Shown in pieces: positions 37,991-47,480 of a DNA stretch of 64,000 nt. The notes beneath the pieces are model-generated. The model did no database searches and was not told the DNA's origin. It saw nothing but the letters and a program-made list of their open reading frames with translations. The position numbers and the translations under genes were made by a program. How positions within the stretch are numbered: the first letter of the stretch is position 1; every line of letters starts with the position of its first letter. The stretch comes from Ramlibacter aurantiacus. GTDB taxonomy: Bacteria > Pseudomonadota > Gammaproteobacteria > Burkholderiales > Burkholderiaceae_C. The stretch is from the NCBI RefSeq assembly GCF_016722895.1, contig NZ_JAEQNA010000001.1, positions 744,001 to 808,000 on the forward strand, read 5' to 3'.

Positions 37991-38473
37991 GGATCCGTTG
38001 CCCGACTGCAGCCCCCAGCGCCGCAACGCCTCGTCGTCGGCGCTACGGGCATCCACCCAGCGCTGCTGCCCGTCGGCGGTGGTTTCCTTCTTCCAGAACG
38101 GCGCCTGCGTCTTCAGGTAGTCCATCAGGAACTCGCAGGCCTGGAAGCTCTGATGCCGGTGGGCCGAGGTCACGGCCACCAGGACGATCTGGTCCTGCAG
38201 CCGCAGCGGCCCGATGCGGTGGATGACCTTCACCGCGCGGATGTCGAAGCGCCGGAAGGCTTCGTCCACCATGGCCTCGATGGACTTCTCGGTCATTCCC
38301 GGGTAGTGCTCCAGCTCCAGGGCGCTGACCCGGCTGCCGTCGCTGTGGTCGCGCACCGTGCCCACGAAGGCGCAGATTGCGCCGACGCCCGGGTCCTGCG
38401 CGCGCAGGGCCGCCACCTCAAGCGAGAGGTCGAAGTCGTCGGCCTGCACGACCACGCGAGGATGGCTCGCCAT
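37979..38473 (-). CDS. moaE: Molybdopterin synthase catalytic subunit MoaE
   Basis: MoaE with MoaD adds two sulfurs to precursor Z to make molybdopterin. The 164-residue protein shows GAICAFVGTVRDHSDG near residues 31-46, LELEHYPGM, and the active-site stretch APFWKKE near 124-130. It is last in mobB-moeA-moaD-moaE, one base after moaD. Its end overlaps the convergent RGS gene by 12 bases. Confidence 0.95.
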   Translation of the reverse strand: MASHPRVVVQADDFDLSLEVAALRAQDPGVGAICAFVGTVRDHSDGSRVSALELEHYPGMTEKSIEAMVDEAFRRFDIRAVKVIHRIGPLRLQDQIVLVAVTSAHRHQSFQACEFLMDYLKTQAPFWKKETTADGQQRWVDARSADDEALRRWGLQSGNGSLPG

Positions 38474-38474
38474 T

Positions 38475-38723
38475 TCAGCCTCCGGTCACCGGGGGGAAGA
38501 AGGCGACTTCGGCGCCTTCGCGCAGGGCCGCCGATTCGTCGGCCATGACCTGGTCGAGCGCGACCCGCAGCGCGCGGCCCCGGGCCAGCACTTCGGCATG
38601 CGAGCCGCCCCGGGCGATGAGCTCGTCGCGCAAGGCGCCGAGGGTGGCGGCACGGGTCTCCAGCGCTTCGCCGGCACCCAGCGCCTCGCGGATCGAGGCG
38701 AAGTAACGCACCTGCAGTTTCAT
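38475..38723 (-). CDS. moaD: Molybdopterin synthase sulfur carrier MoaD
   Basis: The 82-residue ubiquitin-fold protein ends in VTGG, the Gly-Gly tail that is adenylated and carries the thiocarboxylate. The start MKLQVRYFASIRE is typical. Its ATG overlaps the moeA stop by 4 bases and the next gene is moaE, so all are co-translated. Confidence 0.93.
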   Translation of the reverse strand: MKLQVRYFASIREALGAGEALETRAATLGALRDELIARGGSHAEVLARGRALRVALDQVMADESAALREGAEVAFFPPVTGG

Positions 38724-39958
38724 GCGAGCAACTCCGCGAAATTCAGAAAGGGGACGAGCTCGCCACGGGTGACGGTGCGCCCCGGTGCCACGTCGACCAA
38801 CCCGTCGCCCCAGGCCACGGAAGTCAGCACGCCCGAGCTTTGGTTCGGAAACAGATCCAGCCCACCCTGCGCGTTGCGGCGCACGCGCAGGAACTCGCGG
38901 CGCTTGTCGGCACGCGGCCACTCGAAGTGCGCCGGCAGTTGCATGGCCACGGGTTGGACCGCCTGGGCGCCCTGCAGGCGCAGCAGGAACGGCCGCACCA
39001 GCAGCAGGAAGGTGACGAAGCTCGACACCGGGTTGCCGGGCAGGCCGATGAAGTGCGAATCGCCGACCCGGCCGAATGCGAAGGGCTTGCCCGGCTTCAT
39101 GGCGATCTGCCACAGGTCAAGGCGACCCAGCTGCTGCACGGCGGGCTTGATGTGGTCTTCCTCCCCGACGGACACACCGCCGCTGGTGAGGATCAGGTCG
39201 CTGGTCTCCGCGGCTCTTGCCAGCGCTTCGAGCGTGGCGTCACGCCGATCGGGAACGATGCCTCGATCGCTCACCTCGCAGCCCAGTCGCAGCAACAGGC
39301 TGCGCAGGAAGAAGCGGTTGGAGTTGTAGATGGTCCCGGGCTTCATCTGCTCGGGCGGCACGTCACCGGGCATGACCAGTTCGTCGCCGGTGGAGAACAG
39401 CGTCACGCGGGGGCGCGCCGCGACCTCCAGCTCGGCCATGCCGACTCCGGCGGCCAGCCCGAGGGCCGCCGCACCCAGCCGGTCGCCGGCTCGCAGGATG
39501 GTGGCTCCACGGTGCACGTCTTCGCCGCTGCGCCGGATCCATTCACCCGGCGCGGGTACCTTGAGCAGCCGCACCGCGCCCTCCCCGGCCGGCTCGGCGT
39601 CTTCCTGCATCACGATCGCATCGGCGCCTTCGGGCACTGGGGCGCCGGTGAAGATGCGCGCCACACTGGCCGGCGCCAGGGGCGCCGCAGCGGCACCGGC
39701 CGGAATACGCTGGCTCACTGGCAGCGGCTGGCCCGACGCCACCGCTTGCGCCACCTCGGCCACGCGGACCGCGTAGCCGTCCATGGAACTGTTGTCCTGC
39801 GGCGGCACCTGCAGCAGCGAGACGACGTCCTGAGCCAGCACCCGGCCGTCGGCATCGAAGGTGCGCACCCGCTGGGTGTGAGCCAGCGGCCGGACCTGCG
39901 AAAGGACTTCGGCCAGCGCCTCGTCGAGCGGGCGCAGCGGCGGACGCGGCGCGGTCAT
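38720..39958 (-). CDS. moeA: Molybdopterin molybdenumtransferase MoeA
   Basis: MoeA inserts molybdate into adenylated molybdopterin. The 412-residue protein has the DNSSMDGYAVR segment near residues 55-65, GAPVPEGADAIV, the GTIYNSN motif, TSGGVSVGEEDH, and FGLPGNPVS-like FIGLPGNPVSSF. Length fits the family. Its ATG overlaps the mobB stop (ATGA). Confidence 0.95.
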   Translation of the reverse strand: MTAPRPPLRPLDEALAEVLSQVRPLAHTQRVRTFDADGRVLAQDVVSLLQVPPQDNSSMDGYAVRVAEVAQAVASGQPLPVSQRIPAGAAAAPLAPASVARIFTGAPVPEGADAIVMQEDAEPAGEGAVRLLKVPAPGEWIRRSGEDVHRGATILRAGDRLGAAALGLAAGVGMAELEVAARPRVTLFSTGDELVMPGDVPPEQMKPGTIYNSNRFFLRSLLLRLGCEVSDRGIVPDRRDATLEALARAAETSDLILTSGGVSVGEEDHIKPAVQQLGRLDLWQIAMKPGKPFAFGRVGDSHFIGLPGNPVSSFVTFLLLVRPFLLRLQGAQAVQPVAMQLPAHFEWPRADKRREFLRVRRNAQGGLDLFPNQSSGVLTSVAWGDGLVDVAPGRTVTRGELVPFLNFAELLA

Positions 39959-40488
39959 GCGTAGTTCTCCGGGTCGTAATCGAAACGATGGCCATGGTCG
40001 ACCAGCCACTGCGCCAGCGCATCGGGATCATTGAGATCCAGCACCGGGCGCAGGGTGGCTTGGGGCAGCCGGTCCGGCTGGTCGGTGGCGATGGCCACGA
40101 TGAAGTCGTCGTCGGTGTAGCGGGCCGGCTTGCCCGCATCGGGGCGCCAGACCTCGATCTTGAGCAGGTCGCTGTCCTTGAAGCCTTCGACCAGCACCCA
40201 GTCGACGCCGGCGTACAGCTCGGCCAGCAGGTGGTGCACCGAGAGCCGGGCCGGCTGCTCGAACTCGCGCATCAAGGCCAGCCGGCGGTCAGAGGCGACC
40301 ACCACCTCGAAGGCTCCGGCTTCACGGTGGCGCCAGGTGTCCTTGCCGGGGTGGTCGATGTCGAACTTGTGGTGCGCGTGCTTGACCACGGAGACCCGCA
40401 GGCCGCGCAGCTTGAGGGCGGGGATGAGTTGCTCGACCAGCGTGGTCTTGCCCGATCCCGAATAGCCGGCGAAGCCGACGACCTTCAT
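39955..40488 (-). CDS. mobB: Molybdopterin-guanine dinucleotide biosynthesis protein MobB
   Basis: MobB is a P-loop GTPase that assists MobA in making the guanine dinucleotide form of the cofactor. The 177-residue protein has GYSGSGKTT at residues 8-16, KHAHHKFDIDHPGKDTWRHREAG, and LVEGFKDS. It starts 13 bases after thrC. The mobA gene is not in the window. Confidence 0.93.
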   Translation of the reverse strand: MKVVGFAGYSGSGKTTLVEQLIPALKLRGLRVSVVKHAHHKFDIDHPGKDTWRHREAGAFEVVVASDRRLALMREFEQPARLSVHHLLAELYAGVDWVLVEGFKDSDLLKIEVWRPDAGKPARYTDDDFIVAIATDQPDRLPQATLRPVLDLNDPDALAQWLVDHGHRFDYDPENYA

Positions 40489-40501
40489 GGCGCAACCTCG
40501 C

Positions 40502-41911
40502 TCAGCAGCTGTGCGCCGCGATGTAGTCCTTGACCTGCTGCACGTCGGCCGGCAGGACCGTGACGCGCTTGGGCAGGAGCTCGATGCCCTCGAAGCGCCG
40601 GGGCCGCAGCGGCTCACGACCCAGCGCCTCGACGATGGTCGCGGCGAACTTGATGGGTAGCGCCGTCTCCAGCACGATCATGGGCACACCGGGCTGGCGA
40701 TGCGCCTGCGCCACCTTCAGGCCGTCTGCCGTGTGCGTGTCGACCATCGTCTGCCAGCGCTGCCAGGCGTCGCGGATGGTCGCCACGCGGTCGGCATGGG
40801 TGCTGCGGCCGCTGGCGAACCCGAAGCGCTCGCGCGCCAGCGGCAGGCGCGCCGACAGGTCGAACCGGCCCTGGGTGGCCAGGGCGTCGCCGAACAGGGC
40901 GCGCACCTGCGCGGCGTCGCGGTCCAGCAGATCGAAGACGAAGCGCTCGAAGTTGCTGGCCTTGGAGATATCCATCGATGGACTGGACGTCTCGAAGGTG
41001 TCGGCGCTGCCACGCACGCGGTAGACGCCGGTGCGGAAGAACTCGTCCAGCACGTCGTTCTCGTTGGTGGCGGCGACCAGCCGGTCGATGGGCAGGCCCA
41101 TCATGCGGGCCACGTGGCCGGCGCAGATGTTGCCGAAGTTGCCCGACGGCACGGTGAAGCTCACGCGCTCGTCGTTGCCGCGCGTGGCCTGGAAATAGCC
41201 CGCGAAGTAATAGACCACCTGGGCCACCAGCCGTGCCCAGTTGATCGAATTGACGGTGCCGATGCGCCACTGCCGCTTGAAGGCCAGGTCGTTGGAGACG
41301 GCCTTGACGATGTCCTGGCAATCGTCGAACACGCCCCGGATAGCCAGGTTGTGGATGTTCTCGTCCTGCAGGCTGAACATCTGCGCCTGCTGGAAAGGGC
41401 TCATGCGCCCGTGCGGCGAGGTCATGAAGACCCGCACGCCCTTCTTGCCGCGCATGGCGTACTCGGCCGCGCTGCCGGTGTCTCCCGAGGTGGCGCCCAG
41501 GATGTTCAGCTCCTCGCCGCGCCGCGCCAGCTCGTACTCGAACAGGTTGCCCAGCAACTGCATGGCCATGTCCTTGAAGGCCAGCGTGGGCCCGTTGGAC
41601 AGCGCCTCCAGGTACAGCCCCGGCTCGAGCTGCTTGAGCGGCACGATCTCGGGCGTACCGAACACCTCGGCGGTGTAGGTCTTGCGGCACAAGGCGCGCA
41701 GGTCATCGGCCGGGATGTCGTCGATGTAGAGGGCGAGGATCTCGAACGCCAGGTCGGCGTACGGCAGGCCGCGCCAGCGCGCGAGCGTGGCGTCATCGAC
41801 GAGCGGGTAGTGCTCGGGCAGGTACAGGCCGCCGTCGGGCGCCAGTCCCTCGAGCAGGATTTCGCAGAAGCGCTTGCGGTCGGGATGGCCGCGCGTGGAC
41901 AGGTACTTCAT
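40502..41911 (-). CDS. thrC: Threonine synthase
   Basis: ThrC converts O-phosphohomoserine into threonine with PLP. The 469-residue protein has the N-terminal MKYLSTRG typical of the long proteobacterial form. PLP-binding Lys113 lies in GPTLAFKDMAMQ, and the phosphate site is GATSGDTGSAAEYA. It follows hom by 10 bases. Confidence 0.96.
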   Translation of the reverse strand: MKYLSTRGHPDRKRFCEILLEGLAPDGGLYLPEHYPLVDDATLARWRGLPYADLAFEILALYIDDIPADDLRALCRKTYTAEVFGTPEIVPLKQLEPGLYLEALSNGPTLAFKDMAMQLLGNLFEYELARRGEELNILGATSGDTGSAAEYAMRGKKGVRVFMTSPHGRMSPFQQAQMFSLQDENIHNLAIRGVFDDCQDIVKAVSNDLAFKRQWRIGTVNSINWARLVAQVVYYFAGYFQATRGNDERVSFTVPSGNFGNICAGHVARMMGLPIDRLVAATNENDVLDEFFRTGVYRVRGSADTFETSSPSMDISKASNFERFVFDLLDRDAAQVRALFGDALATQGRFDLSARLPLARERFGFASGRSTHADRVATIRDAWQRWQTMVDTHTADGLKVAQAHRQPGVPMIVLETALPIKFAATIVEALGREPLRPRRFEGIELLPKRVTVLPADVQQVKDYIAAHSC

Positions 41912-41921
41912 GTCGATGGCG

Positions 41922-43232
41922 TCAGGCCAGTTCTTCCTTGCGAATGCGAACGATGGGCGCGAGCACGGCGGGCAGCGCCTGCATCTTCGCCAGCACGTCG
42001 TTCATGGTGCCTTCGCGCACGCTGTGCGTGAGGATGATCAGGTCGGTCTGGTTCTCGCCCTCGCCGGCCTCGCGCTGCAGCATGGCGTCGATGGAAATGC
42101 CGGCTCCGGCCAGCAGGCCGCTGACCTGCGCCAGCACGCCGGCCTCGTCGGCGACCCGCAGGCGCAGGTAATAGCTGGTGACGACCTCGCTCATGGGCAA
42201 CACGGGCTGGTCGCTCATGCAGTCGGGCTGGAAGGCCAGGTGCGGCACCCGATGCGCCGCGTCGGCCGTGTGCAGCCGGGTCACGTCGACCAGGTCGGCG
42301 ATCACCGCACTGGCCGTGGGCTCGCTGCCGGCTCCTTTACCGTAGTAGAGCGTGGTGCCCACGGCGTCGCCGTGCACCACGACCGCGTTCATCGCGCCTT
42401 CGACATTGGCCAACAGCCGCTTGGCCGGCACCAGGCTGGGGTGCACGCGCAGCTCGATGCCGTGCTCGGCGCGCTTGGTGATCCCCAGCAGCTTGATGCG
42501 GTAGCCCAACTGCTCGGCGTAGCGGATGTCCTGGGCGGCCAACTTCGTGATGCCTTCGACATGGGCCTTGTCGAACTGCACCGGAATGCCGAACGCAATG
42601 GCCGACATGATGGTGGCCTTGTGCGCGGCGTCGACCCCTTCGATGTCGAAGGTGGGGTCGGCCTCGGCATAGCCCAGGCGCTGCGCTTCCTTGAGCACGA
42701 CCTCGAAATCGAGCCCCTTGTCGCGCATCTCCGACAGGATGAAGTTGGTGGTGCCGTTGATGATGCCGGCGATCCACTCGATGCGGTTGGCCGTGAGGCC
42801 CTCGCGCAGGGCCTTGATGATGGGCACGCCGCCGGCGACGGCGGCTTCGAAGGCCACCATCACGCCGCGCTGGTGGGCGGCCGCGAAGATCTCGGTGCCG
42901 TGCACGGCCAGCAGCGCCTTGTTGGCGGTAATGACGTGCTTGCCCGCCTCGATGGCTTCCATCACCAGTTGGCGCGCGATGCCGTAGCCGCCGATCAGTT
43001 CGACCACGATGTCGATGTCGGGGTCCGCGATCACGGCGCGCGCGTCGTTGACCACCCGCACCCGCTCACCCACGACCGCCTTGGCGCGCGCGGTATCCAG
43101 GTCCGCCACCATGGCGATCTCGATGCCACGGCCGGCGCGGCGCATGATTTCGGTCTGGTTGCGCTCAAGGACGTTGAACACGCCGCTGCCGACGGTGCCG
43201 ATGCCCAGCAGGCCGACTTGGATGGGTTTCAT
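41922..43232 (-). CDS. hom: Homoserine dehydrogenase
   Basis: Hom reduces aspartate semialdehyde to homoserine, the branch point to threonine and methionine. The 436-residue protein has the NAD(P)-binding start VGLLGIGTVGSGVF, the catalytic region AGIINGTTNFILSEM, and a C-terminal ACT domain (about 350-425, YYLRLRVADEAGVLAQVSGLLAGAGISID), the usual site of threonine feedback. Its ATG overlaps the alaA stop by 4 bases. The kinase and homoserine kinase are elsewhere. Confidence 0.96.
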   Translation of the reverse strand: MKPIQVGLLGIGTVGSGVFNVLERNQTEIMRRAGRGIEIAMVADLDTARAKAVVGERVRVVNDARAVIADPDIDIVVELIGGYGIARQLVMEAIEAGKHVITANKALLAVHGTEIFAAAHQRGVMVAFEAAVAGGVPIIKALREGLTANRIEWIAGIINGTTNFILSEMRDKGLDFEVVLKEAQRLGYAEADPTFDIEGVDAAHKATIMSAIAFGIPVQFDKAHVEGITKLAAQDIRYAEQLGYRIKLLGITKRAEHGIELRVHPSLVPAKRLLANVEGAMNAVVVHGDAVGTTLYYGKGAGSEPTASAVIADLVDVTRLHTADAAHRVPHLAFQPDCMSDQPVLPMSEVVTSYYLRLRVADEAGVLAQVSGLLAGAGISIDAMLQREAGEGENQTDLIILTHSVREGTMNDVLAKMQALPAVLAPIVRIRKEELA

Positions 43233-44455
43233 TTGGAGTGACGCTTGCGGTAGTTTTCAAGGAATTTCGCGATACGGCCGATGGCCTCGCGAAGGTCGTC
43301 TTCGTGCGGGAGGAAGACGATGCGGAAATGATCGGGATGCGGCCAGTTGAATCCGGTGCCCTGCACCAGCATCACGCGCGTTTCCTCGAGCAGCTCGAGG
43401 AAGAACTGGCGGTCGTCCTGGATCGGGTACACGGCCGGATCCAGCCGGGGAAACATGTACAGGGCAGCCTGCGGCTTCACGCAGGTGACACCGGGAATGG
43501 CGGTGATCAACTCGTAGGCCAGGTCGCGCTGGCGACGCAGGCGGCCGCCGGGCCCGACGAGCTCGTGGATGCTCTGGTAGCCGCCGAGCGCCGTCTGGAT
43601 GGCGTACTGCCCCGGCACGTTGGCGCACAGGCGCATGTTGGTGAGCATGTTCAGGCCTTCGATGTAGTCGGCCGCGGCGCGCCTGTCGCCCGACACCACC
43701 ATCCAGCCGGCCCGGTAGCCGCAGGAGCGGTAGCTCTTGGACAGCGAATTGAAGGTGAGCGTGAGCACATCTTCGGAGAGGCTGGCCAGCGCCACGTGGC
43801 GCGCGTCGTCGTAGAGCACCTTGTCGTACACCTCGTCGGCCAGGATCACCAGCCCGTGTTCGCGGGCGATGGCCACCAGGCCGCGCAGCAGCTCTTCGGA
43901 ATAGAGCGCGCCGGTCGGGTTGTTGGGGTTGATGACGACGATGCCCTTGGTGTGGGGCGTGATCTTGCGGCGGATATCGGCCAGGTCGGGCATCCAGCCA
44001 TTGGCTTCATCGCACATGTAGTGGACGGGGGTGCCGCCCGACAGGCTGGTGGCGGCGGTCCACAGCGGGTAGTCGGGTGCCGGCAGGAGCAGTTCGTCGC
44101 CATCGTCCAGCAAGGCGTTGGTCGCCATGGCGATCAACTCGCTGGCTCCGTTGCCCAGGTAGACGTCATCGAGAGCCACGCCCTTGATGCCCTGCTGCTG
44201 GGTGTAGTGCATCACCGCCTTGCGAGCGGCGAAAATACCTTTGCTGTCCGAGTACCCCGCCGAATTGCCGAGGTTGCGGATCATGTCCTGCTGGATTTCC
44301 TCGGGCGCATCGAAGCCGAAGGCGGCCAGGTTGCCGATGTTGAGCTTGATGACCTTGTGTCCGTCCTCCTCCATGCGCCGAGCCGCGTCCATGATGGGAC
44401 CGCGGATGTCATAGAGGACATTGGCCAGCTTGGCCGATTTGTGGATGGTCTTCAA
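43229..44455 (-). CDS. alaA: Alanine-synthesising aminotransferase AlaA-like, TTG start
   Basis: The 408-residue fold-type I PLP enzyme resembles glutamate-pyruvate aminotransferase AlaA. It has the NIGNLAAFGFDAP start, NPNNPTGALYS near 177-187, LADEVYDKVLYD, and PLP Lys240 in SLSKSYRSCGYRAG. The first codon is TTG, with AGGAGG 4 bases before it; no ATG is available upstream, and later ones would cut the conserved start. It is first in the alaA-hom-thrC-mobB-moeA-moaD-moaE row. Confidence 0.9.
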   Translation of the reverse strand: MKTIHKSAKLANVLYDIRGPIMDAARRMEEDGHKVIKLNIGNLAAFGFDAPEEIQQDMIRNLGNSAGYSDSKGIFAARKAVMHYTQQQGIKGVALDDVYLGNGASELIAMATNALLDDGDELLLPAPDYPLWTAATSLSGGTPVHYMCDEANGWMPDLADIRRKITPHTKGIVVINPNNPTGALYSEELLRGLVAIAREHGLVILADEVYDKVLYDDARHVALASLSEDVLTLTFNSLSKSYRSCGYRAGWMVVSGDRRAAADYIEGLNMLTNMRLCANVPGQYAIQTALGGYQSIHELVGPGGRLRRQRDLAYELITAIPGVTCVKPQAALYMFPRLDPAVYPIQDDRQFFLELLEETRVMLVQGTGFNWPHPDHFRIVFLPHEDDLREAIGRIAKFLENYRKRHSK

Positions 44456-44516
44456 GGCCCCTCCTGGCAGGCGTCTCTCGGGTGAAAACCTACAATTTGA
44501 CCATAGTTGCTAAGCC

Positions 44517-44894
44517 ATGAAACTTCAGCCCGACCGTTCCGACGCGCCCACGATCACCAGCCACGGGCCCGGCTGGATCGCGGTCGATGGCGAGCGCATC
44601 GAGCACAGCGTCATCGTGGCCTCCGATGGCCAACGCATCGACTGGAACGCCACCAGGTACGAGCACCTGGAGCCCTCCCATTTCGAGACGCTGGCCAAGC
44701 TCGACATCGAGGTGGTGATCTTCGGCAGCGGCTCACGCATCCGCTTCCCGCGCCCAGCCTGGATCGCGCCGCTGGCTTCACGGCGTATCGGCATCGAGAC
44801 GATGGACACCGCGGCAGCCTGCCGCACCTACAACATCCTGGCCCAGGAGGGGCGCCGCGTGGCCGCTGCCTTGTTGCTCGAACCAGTCGCCTAA
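44517..44894 (+). CDS. Mth938-like (DUF498) domain protein
   Basis: The 125-residue protein is a single Mth938/Xcc1710-type domain, related to the mitochondrial complex I assembly factor NDUFAF3. It shows GPGWIAVDGERIEHSVIVAS, a central VVIFGSGSRIRFP and the end AACRTYNILAQEGRRVAAALLLE. Its bacterial role is not settled. It is divergent from alaA with 61 bases between. Confidence 0.88.
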   Translation: MKLQPDRSDAPTITSHGPGWIAVDGERIEHSVIVASDGQRIDWNATRYEHLEPSHFETLAKLDIEVVIFGSGSRIRFPRPAWIAPLASRRIGIETMDTAAACRTYNILAQEGRRVAAALLLEPVA

Positions 44895-45016
44895 GCGTTT
44901 CCACCTCGTCCCCACGCCAGCCGGTCCGGGGGCAATTCAGTTAAAATCGAGGGTCCTCGCCGGGCCCCGCGCTCGCGCCGCCACGAGAAAACCCAAGTCA
45001 CACGAGAAGCAAATCC

Positions 45017-45493
45017 ATGGCGATCGTAGTCAACAAGCCCATCCCAGAATTTGAAGCGAACGCCACCGGCGGCCTCAAGGTGTCCAACACCACTCATCTG
45101 GGTCAGATTCTCGTGCTGTACTTCTATCCCAAGGACAACACGCCGGGCTGCACGACCGAAGCCATGCAGTTTCGCGACAAGTACAAGGACTTCGTGAAAG
45201 CAGGAGCCACCGTGTTCGGCGTGTCGCGCGACAACATGAAGTCGCATGATGAGTTCAAGGCCAAGCTCGAGTTGCCTTTCGATCTCATCGCCGATACGGA
45301 AGAGAAGATGTGCCACATGTTCGGCGTGGTCAAGAACAAGATCATGTACGGCAAGAAGGTCAAGGGCATCGAGCGCAGCACCTTCCTGATCGGTGCCGAT
45401 GGCATCCTCAAGCAGGAGTGGCGCGGCTTGAAGGTGCCAGGCCACGTGGACGAGGTTCTCAAGGCCGTCAAGCTGCTCAAGAAGGCTGCTTGA
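45017..45493 (+). CDS. bcp: Thioredoxin-dependent peroxiredoxin Bcp
   Basis: Bcp reduces peroxides with thioredoxin. The 158-residue protein has the peroxidatic Cys45 in DNTPGCTTEA and the usual fold elements GVSRDNMKSH and ERSTFLIGADG. The Cys five residues later seen in some 2-Cys forms is replaced by Met50, so it is likely a 1-Cys or alternative 2-Cys enzyme. A TAAAAT box about 75 bases upstream may be its promoter. A terminator follows it. Confidence 0.93.
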   Translation: MAIVVNKPIPEFEANATGGLKVSNTTHLGQILVLYFYPKDNTPGCTTEAMQFRDKYKDFVKAGATVFGVSRDNMKSHDEFKAKLELPFDLIADTEEKMCHMFGVVKNKIMYGKKVKGIERSTFLIGADGILKQEWRGLKVPGHVDEVLKAVKLLKKAA

Positions 45494-45601
45494 CGTCTGG
45501 TTGCAACAGGCCGGCCGAGCCTGTAGCCGGTTCCGGGTCGGCATGCATAATGACCCCATGCTGTTGTCCCTGACGCCACGCGTCACCAGTCCCAGCTCCG
45601 C

Positions 45602-45637
45602 AAAAGCCGCCCGGTCTCCGGTGCGGCTTTTTTGTTT
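45602..45637 (+). terminator. Terminator between bcp and phoH
   Basis: AAAAGCCGC and GCGGCTTTT form a 9-bp stem with a 12-base loop, followed by TTTG and more T. It lies 108 bases after bcp. Confidence 0.8.
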
Positions 45638-45669
45638 CCAGCCCGCCTCATCAGGGAAAACCACGTCAT

Positions 45670-47388
45670 ATGCCCTTGCCCGCCGCCCCCTCCAAACGTG
45701 CCACCCTGCTCTCGCCGGAAGCCTTCGAGGCAAACCAGCGGCCAGCGCAAAGGTCGGCTCGAAAACGGACGGAGGCCGCGACCGGCGCGCCTGAAAAGCC
45801 GCAGCCGGTGGCATTCGCCGGGCGGCCCGGCAGTGGCGCCGAGGCCGCGCTCGCCGAGAACCTCTTCCACGGGGAAGACGAAGAGATCGTCGTGCTCGAC
45901 CAGCCGGAAGAGGCTCTTGTCGAAGACACCTCCAGGCGCAAAGCGGCTGCCGCTGCGCCACCGGAACCGAAGCCCCGCAAGGCCAAGCCCAGATCGACCG
46001 GGCCGGCCAAGCTGTTCGTGCTCGACACGAACGTGCTGATGCACGACCCCATGTGCCTGTTCCGGTTCGAAGAACACGACATCTTCCTGCCGATGATCGT
46101 GCTCGAGGAACTGGACAGTCACAAGAAGGGCACCACCGAGGTGGCGCGCAATGCGCGCCAGGCCAGCCGCTCGCTCGACGCGCTGGCGGGCAGCCAGGGT
46201 GTCGACATCACCGCCGGCATTCGCCTGGATTCGGCCGGTCACCGCGAGGCGGGAGGATGCCTGTTCTTCCAGACCCAGGCGCTCAACGTCGCCGCGCCCC
46301 AGAACCTGCCACAGGGCAAGGCGGACAACCAGATCCTCGGGGTGGTGCAGGCACTGCGCGACAAGCACGCACCGCGCGAGGTCGTGCTGGTTTCCAAGGA
46401 CATCAACATGCGCGTAAAGGCGCGTGCGCTGGGCCTGGCCACCGAGGACTATCGCAACGACAAGACCATCGACGACCTGGAGTTGCTCTATGCAGGCGCG
46501 CTGGCGCTGCCCGCGGACTTCTGGTCCAAGCACGGCAAGACCGTGGAGAGCTGGCAAAGCGGTCTGCACACTTACTACCGCATCACCGGACCGATCGTGC
46601 CCAGCCTGCTGATCAACCAGTTCGTGTACTTCGAGTCGCCTGGCGAGCCCAGCCTGTACGCCCGGGTGACCGAGATTCGCGGCAAGACGGCTGTGTTCAA
46701 GACGCTGAAGGACTACGGTCACCTCAAGCACGCCGTCTGGGGCGTCACCACCCGCAACCGCGAGCAGAACTTCGCCATGAACCTGCTCATGGATCCGGAG
46801 ATCGACTTCGTCACCCTCACCGGAACGGCCGGCACCGGGAAGACGTTGATGGCCTTGGCAGCCGGACTCACGCAGGTACTGGACGAGCGGCGCTACACCG
46901 AAATCATCGTGACCCGGGCGACGGTGAGCGTCGGCGAGGACATCGGCTTCCTGCCAGGCACCGAGGAAGAAAAAATGGGACCGTGGATGGGAGCACTGGA
47001 CGACAACCTCGAGGTGCTCGCCAAGACCGAGACCAGCGCCGGCGAGTGGGGCCGGGCCGCCACCAACGAGTTGATCCGTAGCCGCATCAAGGTCAAGAGC
47101 ATGAACTTCATGCGCGGTCGCACGTTCCTGAACAAGTACGTCATCATCGACGAGGCCCAGAACCTCACGCCCAAGCAGATGAAGACGCTGATCACGCGCG
47201 CCGGCCCGGGCACCAAGATCATCTGCATGGGCAACCTGGCGCAGATCGACACGCCCTACCTCACCGAAGGCTCCTCGGGACTCACCTTCGCGGTGGACAA
47301 GTTCAAGGGGTGGCCGCATGGGGGCCACATCACCCTGGCGCGCGGCGAGCGCTCGCGCCTGGCTGATTTCGCCTCGGACGCGTTGTGA
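45670..47388 (+). CDS. PIN domain-PhoH ATPase fusion protein
   Basis: The 572-residue protein has a disordered start (1-110), a PIN ribonuclease domain (about 115-260, KLFVLDTNVLMHDP and EELDSHKKG with the metal-binding acids), and a PhoH ATPase domain. The latter carries Walker A GTAGTGKT near 390 and Walker B-like FLNKYVIIDEAQNLTPKQMK. This matches the PhoH2/YlaK class thought to be RNA helicase-nucleases. The gene stands alone and no antitoxin gene is beside it. Confidence 0.9.
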   Translation: MPLPAAPSKRATLLSPEAFEANQRPAQRSARKRTEAATGAPEKPQPVAFAGRPGSGAEAALAENLFHGEDEEIVVLDQPEEALVEDTSRRKAAAAAPPEPKPRKAKPRSTGPAKLFVLDTNVLMHDPMCLFRFEEHDIFLPMIVLEELDSHKKGTTEVARNARQASRSLDALAGSQGVDITAGIRLDSAGHREAGGCLFFQTQALNVAAPQNLPQGKADNQILGVVQALRDKHAPREVVLVSKDINMRVKARALGLATEDYRNDKTIDDLELLYAGALALPADFWSKHGKTVESWQSGLHTYYRITGPIVPSLLINQFVYFESPGEPSLYARVTEIRGKTAVFKTLKDYGHLKHAVWGVTTRNREQNFAMNLLMDPEIDFVTLTGTAGTGKTLMALAAGLTQVLDERRYTEIIVTRATVSVGEDIGFLPGTEEEKMGPWMGALDDNLEVLAKTETSAGEWGRAATNELIRSRIKVKSMNFMRGRTFLNKYVIIDEAQNLTPKQMKTLITRAGPGTKIICMGNLAQIDTPYLTEGSSGLTFAVDKFKGWPHGGHITLARGERSRLADFASDAL

Positions 47389-47480
47389 AGGCAAGGCGAC
47401 AGGGGTCGGGGGCTGGGGGCTAGGGACCACCAGGGAGCCCCCCGGCTCTCGGCTGCCCCCTGGGCCCCGGGCCCCGGACC

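Noticed and set aside
44456-44516. Threonine leader peptide before alaA-hom-thrC
   Set aside because: The 61-base gap has no short Thr-rich frame and no terminator hairpin.
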